Below, one piece after another: positions 26,890-39,653 of a DNA stretch of 64,000 bases (positions are counted from its first letter, which is position 1; the number at the start of each line of letters is the position of its first letter). The translations under genes and the position numbers were made by a program. Under the pieces are notes generated by a model. That model searched no databases and was not told where the DNA came from. It saw only the letters and a list, made by a program, of their open reading frames with translations. This DNA is from Nymphaea colorata (taxonomy: Eukaryota; Streptophyta; Magnoliopsida; Nymphaeales; Nymphaeaceae): positions 7,118,176 through 7,182,175 of the forward strand of contig NC_045144.1 in NCBI RefSeq assembly GCF_008831285.2, in the 5' to 3' direction.

Positions 26890-29640
26890 GACGAGCCATC
26901 GCTCTCACTAATTAGGTTGGTATTTTAAATGATTTTTTTTTATTTATTTGGAGTGAATTAGTTCATTCCACCATCACTTTTCTAGAGCTTGCTTTTAACT
27001 TATTATTGATCAAACGCCTCAAAATAACGCAATTATGCAAACATATAATAGTAACGATGTCTAAAACATGCACACTTCGTTCCTTATTTCTTTTGGTTTT
27101 TTTTCCCTTGCTATGTCACCAGATGCAGGTGCCTATGTCACCAGGTGCCGGTGCCGATGCTAGTGTTGATGCGGGTGTGGGTGCTGACACATTCTAAAAA
27201 AAATTTAGGTATCGCGGTACAATGAGGGTATTTTATTATTATTTTTTTTTAATTTATTATATGTATAATAGAATATATTTATATATATATTTTTTTTATT
27301 ATCACAATTTAGTTATTAATATATATAACATACTTGAATAATTGTATTGTATCATAACAGCATATATTATACAAGTAATTTAGTAATATGACATTTTAAC
27401 TAGGCTCAAGTGTGAGTCGGAATAGGACCCATGTCTGAAATGCTATTAGGGTGTGGCAGTAAAATAAAAGAGTATGATGACTTAGCCTGAAAGGTGTTTG
27501 AAAGGGAGTCAAATATCACCAACTATTTGTTTACTGTTGAATCAACTCCCATTCGATGTTGTGCCGAGGTATTTTTTGAAGTGTTGAGTTTTGAGGGACA
27601 TAATGTAGTTGGTCAATTAGCATATCGATAAAAGACCGAGAGGCAGAGGGAAAGGAGGAGAGGCTTCGGCCTCTTATGAGTATTCTCTTCCTCAAAACAC
27701 TAAAATGTGTCTCGTGTTTGTTTCATTATGCCCACCTGAATTAACAAAGGTCCAGTTACCTACTTCATGGGGATTCAAACACCCTCCTTTCATGGGGATT
27801 CAAACACCCTCCTGATGGGCCAAGAACGGAGAGAGTGTTTGGAGGCTACAATATATTAAAACCCACTAAAAGAGGGCCCTTATACTGTTGTATGTGTGTG
27901 AAGGCAAGATGAGAAATATTGCATAAAAAGACAAAATTTAAAAAAAAAACACTACATATATGTTGTTAAAGTGCTCATTCTAGGTACTATTTTGCAATAT
28001 TTTGGTCATCATGACATTGTTTTAGTGAATCTTATACACTAATTTAACATTCTAGAATATTCACCTAAAGTTTATCTTGGCATCATATTTCAAATTGCCT
28101 ACTTCAAAAAACAAATTCACATCTTATACACACAAACAGGGGCAGAGCTGTAATTTCTAACTTGGCAGGCCGAATGGTCGAGGAACATATTGTTAATATA
28201 TTTTTTGAAAATTCTTATGGGTGGAAAATTAAATTTATTGAAAAATATGAATCTGTAAATTTAAATTATAAAAAAAAAACTTTTTTTTTTTTGGGTGGGC
28301 GCCATGGTCGGTTTACAAGTCTGTTGAAGGAATTAAAATCAGTCGGCAACTGGTACAGCCAACAAATTTATGGTTGAGGGGCATTAATTTTTTGAGTTTT
28401 AAACTTTAAGGGCACTTGTATATAAATAAACAAAACCAAGGAGGTAATGTACAAACAAAGCAAAGTGCTCTATATGGTCTGATCGAATCTTTGTTTTTTA
28501 TTTTATATCGTTAAAAACCAATATAAATTGTGCATTGACATTACCATTTGTTTGGCCACAAAATTTTCAGTAACAAAATGTATCTTCTGCAACAGTTTTT
28601 AGATAAAATAAAAAAAAACATATGGTATTGTATTCAATATAGTTAAATGCTTACGTTTCTAAAACCATATCGGTTTTTACGAAATTTTGTGGTTTTAGAA
28701 AGTTGTTGCTTGTTCTCTTAAATTATCTCGGTATAAACTGAAAGATCAAATACTAGTTAGTGTTCACAATACTTCATTTTAAGTTAGTTTCTAAGTTGTA
28801 TGCTCTCATAAGAAAAATATAACATTCTTTTAGCGGTTCTTTTGTGCTAGCACATTATGTTTTATATATTCCTTTTGCAGTTTATTTAAATGCTGTTCAG
28901 ATAAGCAGTTTCTTCATAAAATTATCACCATTTTATCCCGAATAACAAATAAAAATTGCTGCAAGTAATGTCTGAAACTTGGATAGCTGAATAAGGAAAA
29001 TGCACAATATAATATAATATTGTGCAAAACACAAAAGAACTGCTAAAAAATGTTACATTTTTTTTTGGAAAGTATACAATTGCAAAACTAATTTAAAAGG
29101 TGTATTGTGAGGATGCTAACTAGCATTTGCTCTTCTATTTTATGCTGGGATATTTTAAAAGAATTTGGCTGTTTTGAGGTCGCTTGCTAATATATATATA
29201 TATATATATATATACTTAACGGAAACAAAATAAATTGTCATAAGTTGCATTTGAATATTGAAATAGATCAACTTCAGATAAGAATTACATTTCATGCGAT
29301 AAAACTAGAAACTTGCTACTAACATGCGCTTAACTCAACCAACTATGTTCGGTGCTACAAACAGAATTAAATAAAATAAGTTCAAGTTTATTTTCGTAGT
29401 TGAAATAAACTTGAACATAGTTTTGCAGAAAGTTCTAAAAATAAAAGTTGTGATTATGAGGCTTAGTGAAAGGGTTTAACTTATAGAGTTGAAAAATGCT
29501 TTGCATATGGGACACGACGCCTGCTTTGTCAGGAGAAAAAGGATCGACCGTTGACATTACCGCAATCGGTGCAGTTGTGCACCTACCTACCCATTTGGCA
29601 CACAATCCACCAACTGCCCTTGTAGAGTTGCAGTCCGGCT
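26890..29640. other. Intergenic region between divergent genes
   Basis: Lies between the RCC1 (minus) and DsbA-like (plus) promoters. It holds a GGTGC-type repeat with an AT-rich body (about 27117-27400), a 24-bp tandem duplication (27765-27813), a lone hAT-like left end (CAGGGGCAGAGCT at 28137) and a TA run (29191-29214). No gene seen. Confidence 0.5.
27765..27813. repeat. 24-bp tandem duplication
   Basis: The unit from TCATGGGGATTCAAAC to ACCCTCCT occurs at 27765-27788 and 27790-27813. Confidence 0.95.
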
Positions 29641-29649
29641 TCCGTTCCG

Positions 29650-29773
29650 TCAAAATGGATTGAGTGGCCCCAACCTACCAGAAATTGGAGAGTACCTTTT
29701 CTTTAACTTTTGCAAATTTTGAGGCTTTGCACCATCTTTTGAATCTTCAAGCTCCAGATTCTGGGTTCTCCAG
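29650..29773 (+). promoter_or_regulatory. Probable leader exon of the DsbA-like gene
   Basis: Ends in CTCCAG|GTTAGA (donor 29774). The coding exon downstream is preceded by an acceptor (CCTGCAG, 31957-31958 boundary) 19 bp before its ATG, so a leader intron of about 2.2 kb is likely. The start of transcription is not defined. Confidence 0.4.
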
Positions 29774-30780
29774 GTTAGAAAGGTGGCTACCAACTTCTCC
29801 CAATTTTAAGTTTCTTTCCTCCCAATGTTTCTTTCTGCTTCTGAAATTGTTGGCATCGAGTACTCGATCGGCGTATTGGCTTCCGTATGCTTAGGATTGC
29901 TCGGTAGCTGTTTATTTGTTTGGTTTCAATCAGTAAATTAGTGGGTGTTCATTATTTTCGATGGTGCTGCTTGGAATTGCTGAGAGAACTGCTGCGAACC
30001 ACTGTGGCTTCAGGAACCTCTGTGTTCTTCTGATTATGCAAACGCTGAGTGTGTTACTTTTTCTTTTCACAATAGTTTTTTTTGTATTTAGATTGCAGAG
30101 ATACCAAACTTGTACAGTTTTGAGTTTTCCATTACATTTGAAATTCTTAAATTTGGGTGCAGTTATAAACCATAATTTGGTTCATTTCATGATACTTGAT
30201 CATTTCTCACTTCATTTTGCAGATTTTACGAGTTCGAACCAGATTTATTTTACGCTAACTTAGAAAATTAGTAATTGAGTTTTGCTCTTTAAATTGTTGT
30301 GAGGAGGAAAATAGTTTGAGCCAGTGGTTCACTTGTTGAAAAATTTTGAATACAGCATTATATTGAGCATATCTTCAAACCAACAAAGACAAAGCTTCAA
30401 AGGCCTAAGCATCATAGAAGTGCACAGTTGCAGATATCCTGTTAGACACGCAACCCCTAAAACTGCTCTTCATTATTGGAGTGATATTCCTATGTGTATT
30501 ATCCTCGATATGGTGTAGTTGTTAAACAGATCCTCTCTGTCTGCCTCTCTTTTGGTATCCTTAATTAGTATTTGGCGATGCAACAAATTATAGAGAAGTG
30601 AAATGGATGAGAACTATACTGTTAGTGTTAGGTGTTCATAAGGACCAGGTTAGCCACCCAATGCTCAGGAACAGAGGATTTCGTAAATAAGTTGATCTTG
30701 AAGACCCGCCAAATGCAAAAGGGTTCCTAATAGTTAGGAATTGGATTGTGAAAAAAAGGCAGTGGTCTCAAAGCCTCAAA

Positions 30781-30915
30781 CTATTGTCACAAATATCGTT
30801 CTCGGGTTTTTTATCAAGGTTTTTCTTAGGCATTAATTGGTAAGTTTGTTTTCCTTGGGAAATTCTGGCAATTCAAAATTTTTAAAAATATAAAATAATT
30901 GGGAAATATGAAAAA
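30781..30915. repeat. Member of an unnamed dispersed repeat family
   Basis: CACAAATATCGTTCTCGGGT, GGTTTTTCTTAGGCATTAAT and GGTAAGTTTGTTTTCC match 39846-39975 closely and 21880-22080 and 52040-52190 more weakly. Confidence 0.55.
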
Positions 30916-31451
30916 TTGATTTTTTTAAACTGGTTTTCTCATGAAAAACATTTGTAAACGTCAAACAATTAAAATATATTTAAGATAATTTTTTGGAAAG
31001 CAATAACTTCATTTTGACGTTTTCTTAAAAATATTCAATTTCCCTTTTTTGTTCACTTTTTTCCTTTTTCTCTACTTCCTTTTTTTTGGGAAAGAATGTC
31101 AATATTTGTGATGGATCAAACCTCATCCTCAGAAAGTGAACATCTCTTCTTTTTTCTAATAAATAAGTCTGGTTGCTTAAATAGTCTGAACCTGTTCATT
31201 TTGAGCAGTTAATGTTATTGGAAGGGAAAAGAGTCACCACTTTAAGTGTCTCAGTTTGAGGTCATGCGCTCATGCGAATGTGCAGGCTCAGATCTTCAAC
31301 CTCATTTTGCCCTTTACATATACCTGAGACACTCATTTAAAGCCCTAAGGACTGTAGCATGTAGGGACTTTATTTGATTTCCCCCTGGAAAAAAGGAACA
31401 CTATTTGATTGCGGAAAATTCATTATCTCTTGCTGATATCCTGACCTTAAT

Positions 31452-31497
<46 letters not shown>
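31452..31497. repeat. (CA)n(TA)n microsatellite
   Basis: Short CA run followed by about 34 bp of TA in the leader intron of the DsbA-like gene. Confidence 0.95.
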
Positions 31498-31501
<4 letters not shown>

Positions 31502-31976
31502 TGATTCTGTTGTGCTATTACGATGAAGAGTAAAGAATCATAAACTTAGTACCATTAGATGAAGGTTCTTGACAGCATCCTGGACGTTGAGCATCTCAAA
31601 CAACTGCCTGAATGGATGGCAGATCATGAATTTCATTGAGTGGTGACTACAATCAGATGCTTTTGCATGCTCACCTGATCATCCAGATTAGACATTTTTG
31701 TCTACACCAATTGACCTCACAAAGCAATCAAGTCTGTCTTCTGATATAAAAAATTACTGTCTCAAACTTATTCAGTTCTTCTCTTTGTTATTTTCCAATG
31801 AGTAATTTATTTTGTTTCTGAACGATCCTAATACTAACAGTAGCAGAAGTAGCAAGCTTCTAAGTGGGGTCTGCTGGGTCAAGTTTATGTTACTGTCTTA
31901 ATTCTAAAAGCATGTGAATTAAATACGATCAAATCTGTTAAGTCTTTCTGACCTGCAGATATATCAAATCCAGAGC

Positions 31977-34900
31977 ATGGCTCATTTGGGCATCTCAAAC
32001 TCAGTGAAGAAGCTCATCCGAGTGGACATTGTTTCTGATACAGTATGTCCTTGGTGCTTTGTGGGCAAGAAAAACCTAGAGAAGGCCATGAATGCATCAA
32101 AGGATCTGTATGCTTTTGAGGTATCCGACTTTCTCTTGAGTTCATAAACCACATCATGACTCTGTTGTGCCCACTCCCAAAACAGCAAAATCTGTGATTT
32201 CAGGTTCAGTGGCATCCATATCTCTTGAATCCATCTGCACCCAAAGAAGGTGTTACAAAGATAGAGTACTACAAGATGAAGTTTGGGGAAGAACAATCAA
32301 AGCAGATACTATCTCGCATGACCAAGGTTGATTGCAAACCATATTTCTTGTGTAATACATTTATATGAGCTCACAGGCCATGGATAGTTGACAGAACCGA
32401 TACATATTTTGTGCAGGTATTTCAGGGTCTTGGATTTGATTATGATACTTCTGGGCTTACGTGAGTTCGCAACCTTTCTGGTTTCTACTTTTTTCTTTTG
32501 CAATTGTTTGGACTTCCTACAGCATATATACTTATTATGATTGCAGTGGGAGTACGCTCGACAGTCACAGGTTGATAGAGTTTGCTGGGCATCAGGGTCT
32601 TGATAAGCAGAACATGCTTGTGGAAACCTTGTTTCTTAGCTATTTCTGTGAGGGAAAATTTATTGGTGACAGGTAGCTGTAATTTCTAATCTGTTTACAT
32701 GTCAGTCATAGCTATTAATTAGAAAATTGTCTATTTACACTATTTAGTTTCTGTTGGCATCCCTAATAATGTGGATAATTGCTATGTTTTATAGTAGAAA
32801 AGAGTGCATGTTTGCTGAGATGTGCATGTGAAGATGGGTACACAAATTTATGATCAAGGACAAGGTCACAAACAAATATAAGAGAAACTAATAGATACAG
32901 AATGTCTTGTTAAGATGGTCTAAACATGCATAAAAGATCTGTGACACCTATGATAAAGGTTGAATTTGAAAAAGAGAGGTCACAGAATTGGGACAAGGCA
33001 GTGAATGATGCTTTAGAAAATTGTATGCCGACTTAGGCTGTTTAACTCAGGAAATAGGGGAATAGGGTTCATAACACAATCTTTATTAATTTAGGTTAGT
33101 CTTCATTATCATCATCATCATCTCATGATGGTCTTTCTGTAAATTTTAGAAGATACTTGGTTCTACATGGAAGTTGGAACCTGTGTATGTTGGTCACAAA
33201 TTTCTGATGCAGTTATTATCAAAAATTACCCTTTGCCTTTTCACAAGTTTTAAGCGTGTCATTCTTGAAATTTTCATTGGGATGAAACATTTGAACTTTG
33301 AATATATGATATGATATCACTTGTAAGCTTTATAGTGCTTTTGCAATTATTGTAAATGGATACCGGGACCAAAGGGGGACCGGCATAAAATAAAAAAAGT
33401 TTACATGCAAATCTTAAAAAAAATTATTTATCTTATATAAAAATTTTGAGAAATGATGTTTCGGCCCTTGGCAAAATTTTGAAACTATAATTGGCCCCCC
33501 TTCATGAAAAATTCCTGGCTCCACTCCTGGATAGTTTTATTATATCATGGAGACTAGATAATTTATCAAGTCATAATTTGTGCCTTTGTCTATCACATAA
33601 CTGATGGTGTGGTTATGCTTGTAGTTTTGTTATCATTTGTACTCTAATTGGGCTTGGACTGATGCAATAAAAAGAGGCTTTTCTCCAAGAATTTATTCAG
33701 TTTGTGTTTCGTTTTCTGAACGCCTTCCATTATTTGATTGGCATAATTATCTTGAATTTATCATGACATTAGCATAGGTAGTCTCATCTGCACTTTAGGG
33801 GCTATTTACCTAGCCTAGATGTTTAAAATCCACACTTAGGATGTCAAAATTTTATGGATTTATGACCTTAGGATGCATAGAATTTACAGCTTCAGGATGT
33901 GCAAATTTACATATTTGCAAGTTTTCATGCCCAGAATTTAGGGAAAAAAAAAAACTTTGGCGGTGTTGAGAAGAAGTGATTATATATCCCACTTGTCAAA
34001 GCTGATAAAATACGTGTGCAATCAAATCTGGATTTTTTTTTTCATTTTTCAGTTTGCACATTGAATGCTTCCACCTGATGCTGTTTATTGAATCTTTTTA
34101 AATTGGTATTGTCATTGGTTTGTTATATATCTTGTTTTATTTCAAAAAACAAGAGAAGGAAGGATAATATAGATGGGAATAACGCATAGGTCCTAGGGAT
34201 GATGAGAACTTTTATATATCAACATTCTCACCGCTAAGCATTTTGCTAGATGTTGCTGCCACTAAGTTTCTTTTTGGGTCTATTGCCTGTCTGTTCATTT
34301 GATAGGTAGATTTGGCCTTTGTTGATGGATGATTCTAAGGAGCATGTTTTTCAATCCTTCTTGTAGAAACACGAACACAAAGAAAAAGAATACGAAGAAC
34401 ACGATGTAACGTGGAAAAACCCTCAACAAGAGGAAAAAAACCACGGGTGAGGAGGAGCTAGTTGCCCACTAGCCGCCAGACTCTCTCTCTCTTAAGATTT
34501 CATTACACATAAGGATTAGGGTTACACGACTTAAGTAATGCCCAACAAGGGCTACAAGATGGATTGGGTATGGATCCGGACCTGGTCCCGAGACCCGTCT
34601 AACATACTTCAACACTTCTCATACAAAGAACCTCACTGATTCAAGATATAGGGGCTTCTTCACAAAGATGAAAAAGTGGCACAAGGGATTTATGTTAAAC
34701 AATGCTTGGTCTGACCCATTCCCCTGGAAAACAGCTTTTGTAGAGTCATCTCTTTTCAAGCAAGAGCTGGTCCTTCTTTTCTATTTGAAATGTATGCATC
34801 CTTAAATGTCTAAGCACATAGTTTTCAGTGATCGACAACCCAAATTAGAACATGATATCTTTGTCCTTGTTTTACCTTCTAGAAGAAGCCATCCAAATGG

Positions 34901-35570
34901 GCCAACACATTTTTGTAAGGTACTATAGTTGCACATTCTGAAACAATGCAAAGAAGAAATCTTTGATTCGAGTTGCATAACTTCAGCTAATGCCTGTTTG
35001 CATATCGATATAGGCTAATAGGTCAATATCCTTACTTTCATTTGTTCTTGAGAATAAATTGTGATTATTACATATTCATTTTGGCACTTTGGAGATATCC
35101 TTTGCTTCGGTCATTATGCAGGCAAGTTCTTCTGGAGGCTGCTAATAAGGTTGGGATCACAGGAGCAGAAGAGTTACTCAATGATCCAAACAAAGGCCTT
35201 GCTGAGGTTCTTTTCTAAGAAAAGTTCCATCATTGTTATCTCTTCATTTAATTGTTTGATATCATTGTTTCTTTTTTATCTTAATCTTTTGGCTGATTTT
35301 GATTGAAATGCTCGTCTATACTTGGTGTCGAAAAGGTTGAAGAGGAGGTCAGGAAGAACTCCACCTTTGTTAGGGGAGTCCCACACTTTACAGTGAGTCA
35401 CCATGTTCACTTTGCAAAGGATACTCTAGCATTTTAACGTTTGCACAATCCTAAACTTGATACAATTTCCTTTGTAGATTAATGGCAAGCACAAGCTAAG
35501 TGGTGCCCAACCTCCTGAGGTATTTCTTAATGCTTTCCAAGCTGTTGCCAATGAAAATTCGCAATCTTAG
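31977..35570 (+). CDS. DsbA/FrnE-like thioredoxin-fold oxidoreductase
   Basis: Coding exons 31977-32120, 32204-32326, 32417-32460, 32547-32672, 35122-35206, 35336-35392, 35478-35570: 672 bp, 223 aa plus stop, every junction in phase. The N-terminal VDIVSDTVCPWCFVGKKNLE carries the redox motif C24-P-W-C27. The cis-proline motif of the thioredoxin fold is GVPHF (P190), and the insert between them is helical (residues about 60-170), as in the DSBA/2-hydroxychromene-2-carboxylate isomerase family (Pfam DSBA). Length and motifs fit the FrnE-like subgroup, such as Arabidopsis At5g38900 (from memory). No signal peptide is visible, so a cytosolic thiol-disulfide role is the likely one; the substrate is unknown. 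Intron 4 (32673-35121) holds a MITE and a solo LTR. Confidence 0.92.
33363..33527. mobile_element. Degraded hAT-like MITE in an intron
   Basis: The body matches the 24992-25207 copy (TTTACATGCAAATCT, TATATAAAAATTTTGA, GCAAAATTTTGAAACTATAA, CTGGCTCC). The ends are worn. The flanks share TGGATA (33357-33362 and 33528-33533). Confidence 0.6.
34362..34614. mobile_element. Solo LTR, 253 bp
   Basis: Starts TGTAGAAAC and ends CTTCAACA, i.e. TG...CA with TGT/ACA inverted ends. The exact 5-bp target duplication CTTCT stands at 34357-34361 and 34615-34619. No internal domain or second LTR is nearby, so it is a solo LTR left by recombination (or one end of a small TRIM element). It sits in sense-neutral position in intron 4 of the DsbA-like gene. 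Confidence 0.78.
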
Positions 35571-37415
35571 ATGAATATATCTACACGATACTTGTTAAAT
35601 AAACTGCTGAAAATGGTGATTCAGAATCTTAGATTTTAAAACGTGGGTGTGAAGCTTATATGTTTGTTCAAAATAAGCTCCTGCTATTGCTAATGACAAC
35701 CTCCAATCTTAGATTGTCAAATTAGCTGTGATTTCTATTAGTTGAACTTTCATTAGATCATGTTCTCCAATTTCTGGAATGAATTTGTGCCATGCTTCCG
35801 GTTGAGCTTCGTTTGCCTATAAAACATGTAAAAGAAACAAAACCAGATTGTGGGTAAAAATGGTGGCAGTATTCCATTTCTCAGTTTAGGACCTACATTC
35901 GACGTGATTATGCTTTTGAGAAAAAGCTTAATGGCGATTTTTATGTGGTTGAAGCAGCGTTATGATCATAGACCTGTATTAATACAAATCAACCTTCTGA
36001 TTTTTAGCACAAGCTTGCTCACTTGTTCAAAATGGCAGTACCAGAAATTCATCAATGCCGATTGCATCTGTATTTTCAGCCTTATCAAGAAAATGCAATT
36101 TTGAGATCAGGAAAAATAATTTATGCGGATTAATCCCTGTTCCGGGCCGGTAGGATCATCTTCAGAACCTGCTTACAGTCTTTCAATGCCAATGGTCCAG
36201 TACCCACAAACTAATCCGTGCAGATGGTATCTAGTTCTCCTACAGGCTCAGCTTTATCCCCAAAAAAAAAAAAAACAGAGACATTCAATTAAAATAATAA
36301 AAATAACACCAACAACTGCTTTTGAAATTCAAAAAAAAAAAAGAAAACTTTCTTATTACTTCAACAAACACGTAAGATGTAATCGTAAAAGTTCACTCTA
36401 AAAAGAAAATGTGTAATCTGCAACACAAGGCTTACATTCTCATGAGCATGAAGGCTTCACCTCAAGTGCACAAAGGCTCTAACAAAAGGGTGAAACTTGA
36501 ACCGTATATTATTGACAATACTTTGTACATGCATGAGGTTGAATAGGGGATCCATCGACCTAACTTTCACCATCTGATCACCTTGGAATTGACGGCCTAA
36601 ATAGTTTCCATCAAGTTTTAGCATTCGTGGGTCTAATAGTTACCTACCTATATATATGTATATACATTGGTAGGTCCAGACCACTAGGTCATTGAGAAAA
36701 ACTAGACCGCTTAAACTCAATCATTGAAATGTTTTTTTTTTTTTTTGCAATCTAAGCTTACTGATATGATCTTCAAAGTAAATTGATGGGAAACATATAT
36801 TAGGGTAATCATTTTTTTAATGTAATTATATTTTATCATAAGTAAATCTAGACGGTTCATATAACTCAAAATTTTGATAGTGGAAAAATCCCTATGTTTC
36901 GTAAAAACAACTCAAGTTAAAGCATATTTTATAACGAATTAGTTTTTATAGACATATTAGGATGTTTTATATTTTTAGCAAAATAAAGGATCTGGTTTTT
37001 ATCCCTGACCTACCAATTTTTTAGCTAAAGACAAGTAAATAAACCCCTTTGTAAAATCTGAACTACGGAACATTTTCCCACTTCCCGTTTTCAGTCGCAC
37101 TGTTTTAAACATTTCGAGCGCATGTGAATGGTTGAAGTCATTTGAAGGCAGCTAATTGAAAAAGCCCACAAATATCTGTGAACATCTTATTAAGTCACTT
37201 GAAGATTGAAAATAGTTTGGAGAATAGATTACAACGGAGCCACATATGATTTTGGTAATCTACAAACCACCGGCCAATTTTTGAAAAGCTTACGAATTGG
37301 CGTCACCATTTGATAGTAATTTACAAGTGGCTGCTTCCACTAAGTTCTCAACCTAACCGTGGTCTAACGAGGGTTAGCATCAAAATCTGGCAAAGTGGCT
37401 AGGTGGTTCTCAACC

Positions 37416-37460
37416 AAAATAAATAAATAAATAAATAAATAAACAAATAAATAAATAAAT
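37416..37460. repeat. (AAAT)n microsatellite
   Basis: Ten or so AAAT units with one C substitution. Confidence 0.95.
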
Positions 37461-37794
37461 CTGATTTTGAGTCCACACTTTTTAAGTTAAAGTGTAGACT
37501 TGAAATCCACGTAGGGGATAGAAGCTGAAATCTACAGTTTGATACAATTATAGATTTCGGCTATCATGAATTTGAGATTGATTCATGGGGAATCAAACAC
37601 AACCTAAGATCTTATTTTTGCCACCAGAAGCACCACTAGGAGAATGCACCGCTGTTGATTTTGTTGTTTGCAAGAGTGGTTCTGAGAATCCGACTCAAAC
37701 GCGGAACGGAAGACGTCTGCTCGGTCTATTTGGGTGGAACGTTGCACCTGATGCATTCACAACACGTAGAGCGCTCTATTCCGTGTGTTCTTTC

Positions 37795-38040
37795 ATCCAT
37801 CAGTTGGTCTTACGCATAGTTGGCAAACCCGTGATCGGACTCGAATTGGCTGATGATCAGGTCACCAGGTCACCGAGTTTACTCATCGACTCAGTGAGTT
37901 GACTCGTTGACTCTGATTAAGTTTTAAAATAACCTGAATTGAGTCAGGCTGAGTCGGGCCAAGTCGAGGGTGAGACTGGTCAACCTCGACTCGTTGCCAG
38001 GTTTTCTAGCGATCTTAGTTGACTCATGATTCCCTAGCCA
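37795..38040. repeat. GACTCG/GGTCACC-type repeat
   Basis: GCAAACCCGTGATCGGACTC and AATTGGCTGATGATCAGGTC resemble 16743-16830 (GCAAACCCGTGAACTGGACT, ATTGGCTGGCTATTGGTCAT). The rest consists of GAGTCGACTCG-like words. Confidence 0.5.
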
Positions 38041-39653
38041 ACTCAATGAGTCAGCTAACTATGGTCTTGCATGCCAGTTCCACCATTCAAGGAAACGCCC
38101 TTGTTCCTACAACGACGTGTTCCGTGCAATTAAATAAGGTGTGCTTGCTCGGAAGGGAGGATAACTCATCCATGGCAGCCTTAGTCGCTCAGGAACCGAC
38201 TTGTTAGTCGCTTATGGCTTTGTCGTTGTTTGATATCGCAGAGACATTTTTTCTCTCTCATTATCAGGGGTCCAATGTCCCCGTCTAATGTTCCAATTTT
38301 ATCGGATGTCTCGAAAGAGGACAGCATTTCCCTGCCTATCAAACATTAGCATAGGTTTCTCTTCCTGTATGTTCGATATAGCATGGATAAATTATCTTAG
38401 AAGTAGTAGTCTTGTAGTCAGACAGTATAGGCGCCTATATATAAGATAAGATCATAAGCCCTATGTCGACATGACGCGAAGACAATACAAGCTTATCATT
38501 TTATACAGTGCTGAAACTCTTACTTGTGGCATTGCAATTTGCAAAGTAGACCTGTATAAGTCGACAAGAGGGACCTTCATATAACTTTGCCAGATAAAAA
38601 GTTGTACCATAAAACTAATGTTCGTCTGATTGGTATCGTGGATGAATGAATTTGTAAAATGTTATTGGAAAACCAAATTATATTAATCACATCTAAGATG
38701 GCATATGAATGGCAAACTCGAAAAAAAAAAGTCGTTTTATAACAAGTTTTATCCGGAGTTGATAGCATTCTTGCTACCCATTTTTGCATATTACAAACCG
38801 TCGATGGAATCTGTGCATATGCTTTTAAAAATTGTGTCAAAGGAACGTCCGAAGTGATGAAATGCCTTGAATGCATTTCAGACTTCACCTGTTTTCCTGT
38901 TTCTAACAACTAAAGCCGATCGGGACGAGGAAGATGTCCACGACAGACCAGAAATGGAGAGACTAAGTTTGATTCAAAAATGGTATGAGATATGATCAAT
39001 ATATCATAAAATGGGACTCGTGAAGTTATATCCAATGAGGTCCCACGGGAGAAAAGAAAAGAAAATACGAGTTTTGAATGGACTTCTCCTGACTGTAAGC
39101 TCTGGACAGAGAACTTCTTGATAATACACAATACAAAACTAGTTCTAAGTTTCTAACAGTTTAGCTTTTAGTTCCATCAAAGGATTAGTAGACAAAACGT
39201 CAATTCTTCTGCACCCCTATACTCCCAAATCTCAACCTGCAAGGCCTTTAAGAGAGAACAGAAGAGTACCAACGGTGGACAACTCCTAGAAAAATAAATC
39301 CCATTGTGTGCAAAATATATACAACAATGCATGTCATTGGTCCCCAACAAGAGTTTAAGAGTTCATTCAACGAAGTATGACTTGTATCGAAGAGATTTCC
39401 TATATATATGTATACATATTCCAGAGGGAGAAGACATGCTATCCATCTCCTCAACAGGAAACATCCAACTTCCTGTATTAACTCATGTAGTAAAACTGTA
39501 CCGGTGAACATAGCGAAAAAGCAAATTATTTGTGTTACTTACAAGGACATTCACAGTTTAGAAACAGAAAAGGTTGGAACATTACCAAGTTATGCACAGA
39601 TGTTTTCCGGCTTCTTAACACCATGTGATGAATGATAATAACTGAAGAATTCA

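Larger units (their letters stand above)
35571..39653. other. Intergenic region between convergent genes
   Basis: 3' ends of the DsbA-like gene (plus) and the RING gene (minus). It holds poly-T and poly-A runs, an AAAT microsatellite, and a GACTCG/GGTCACC repeat listed separately. Frames at 37585-37902 and 38577-38909 lack motifs, splice context and codon character. No gene seen. Confidence 0.5.

Noticed and set aside
26663-26915. Several overlapping frames on both strands
   Set aside because: They arise from the GC-rich promoter and leader of the RCC1 gene.
37585-37902. 105-codon plus-strand frame
   Set aside because: Overlaps a dispersed GACTCG-type repeat, has no homology I recognise and no promoter or splice support.
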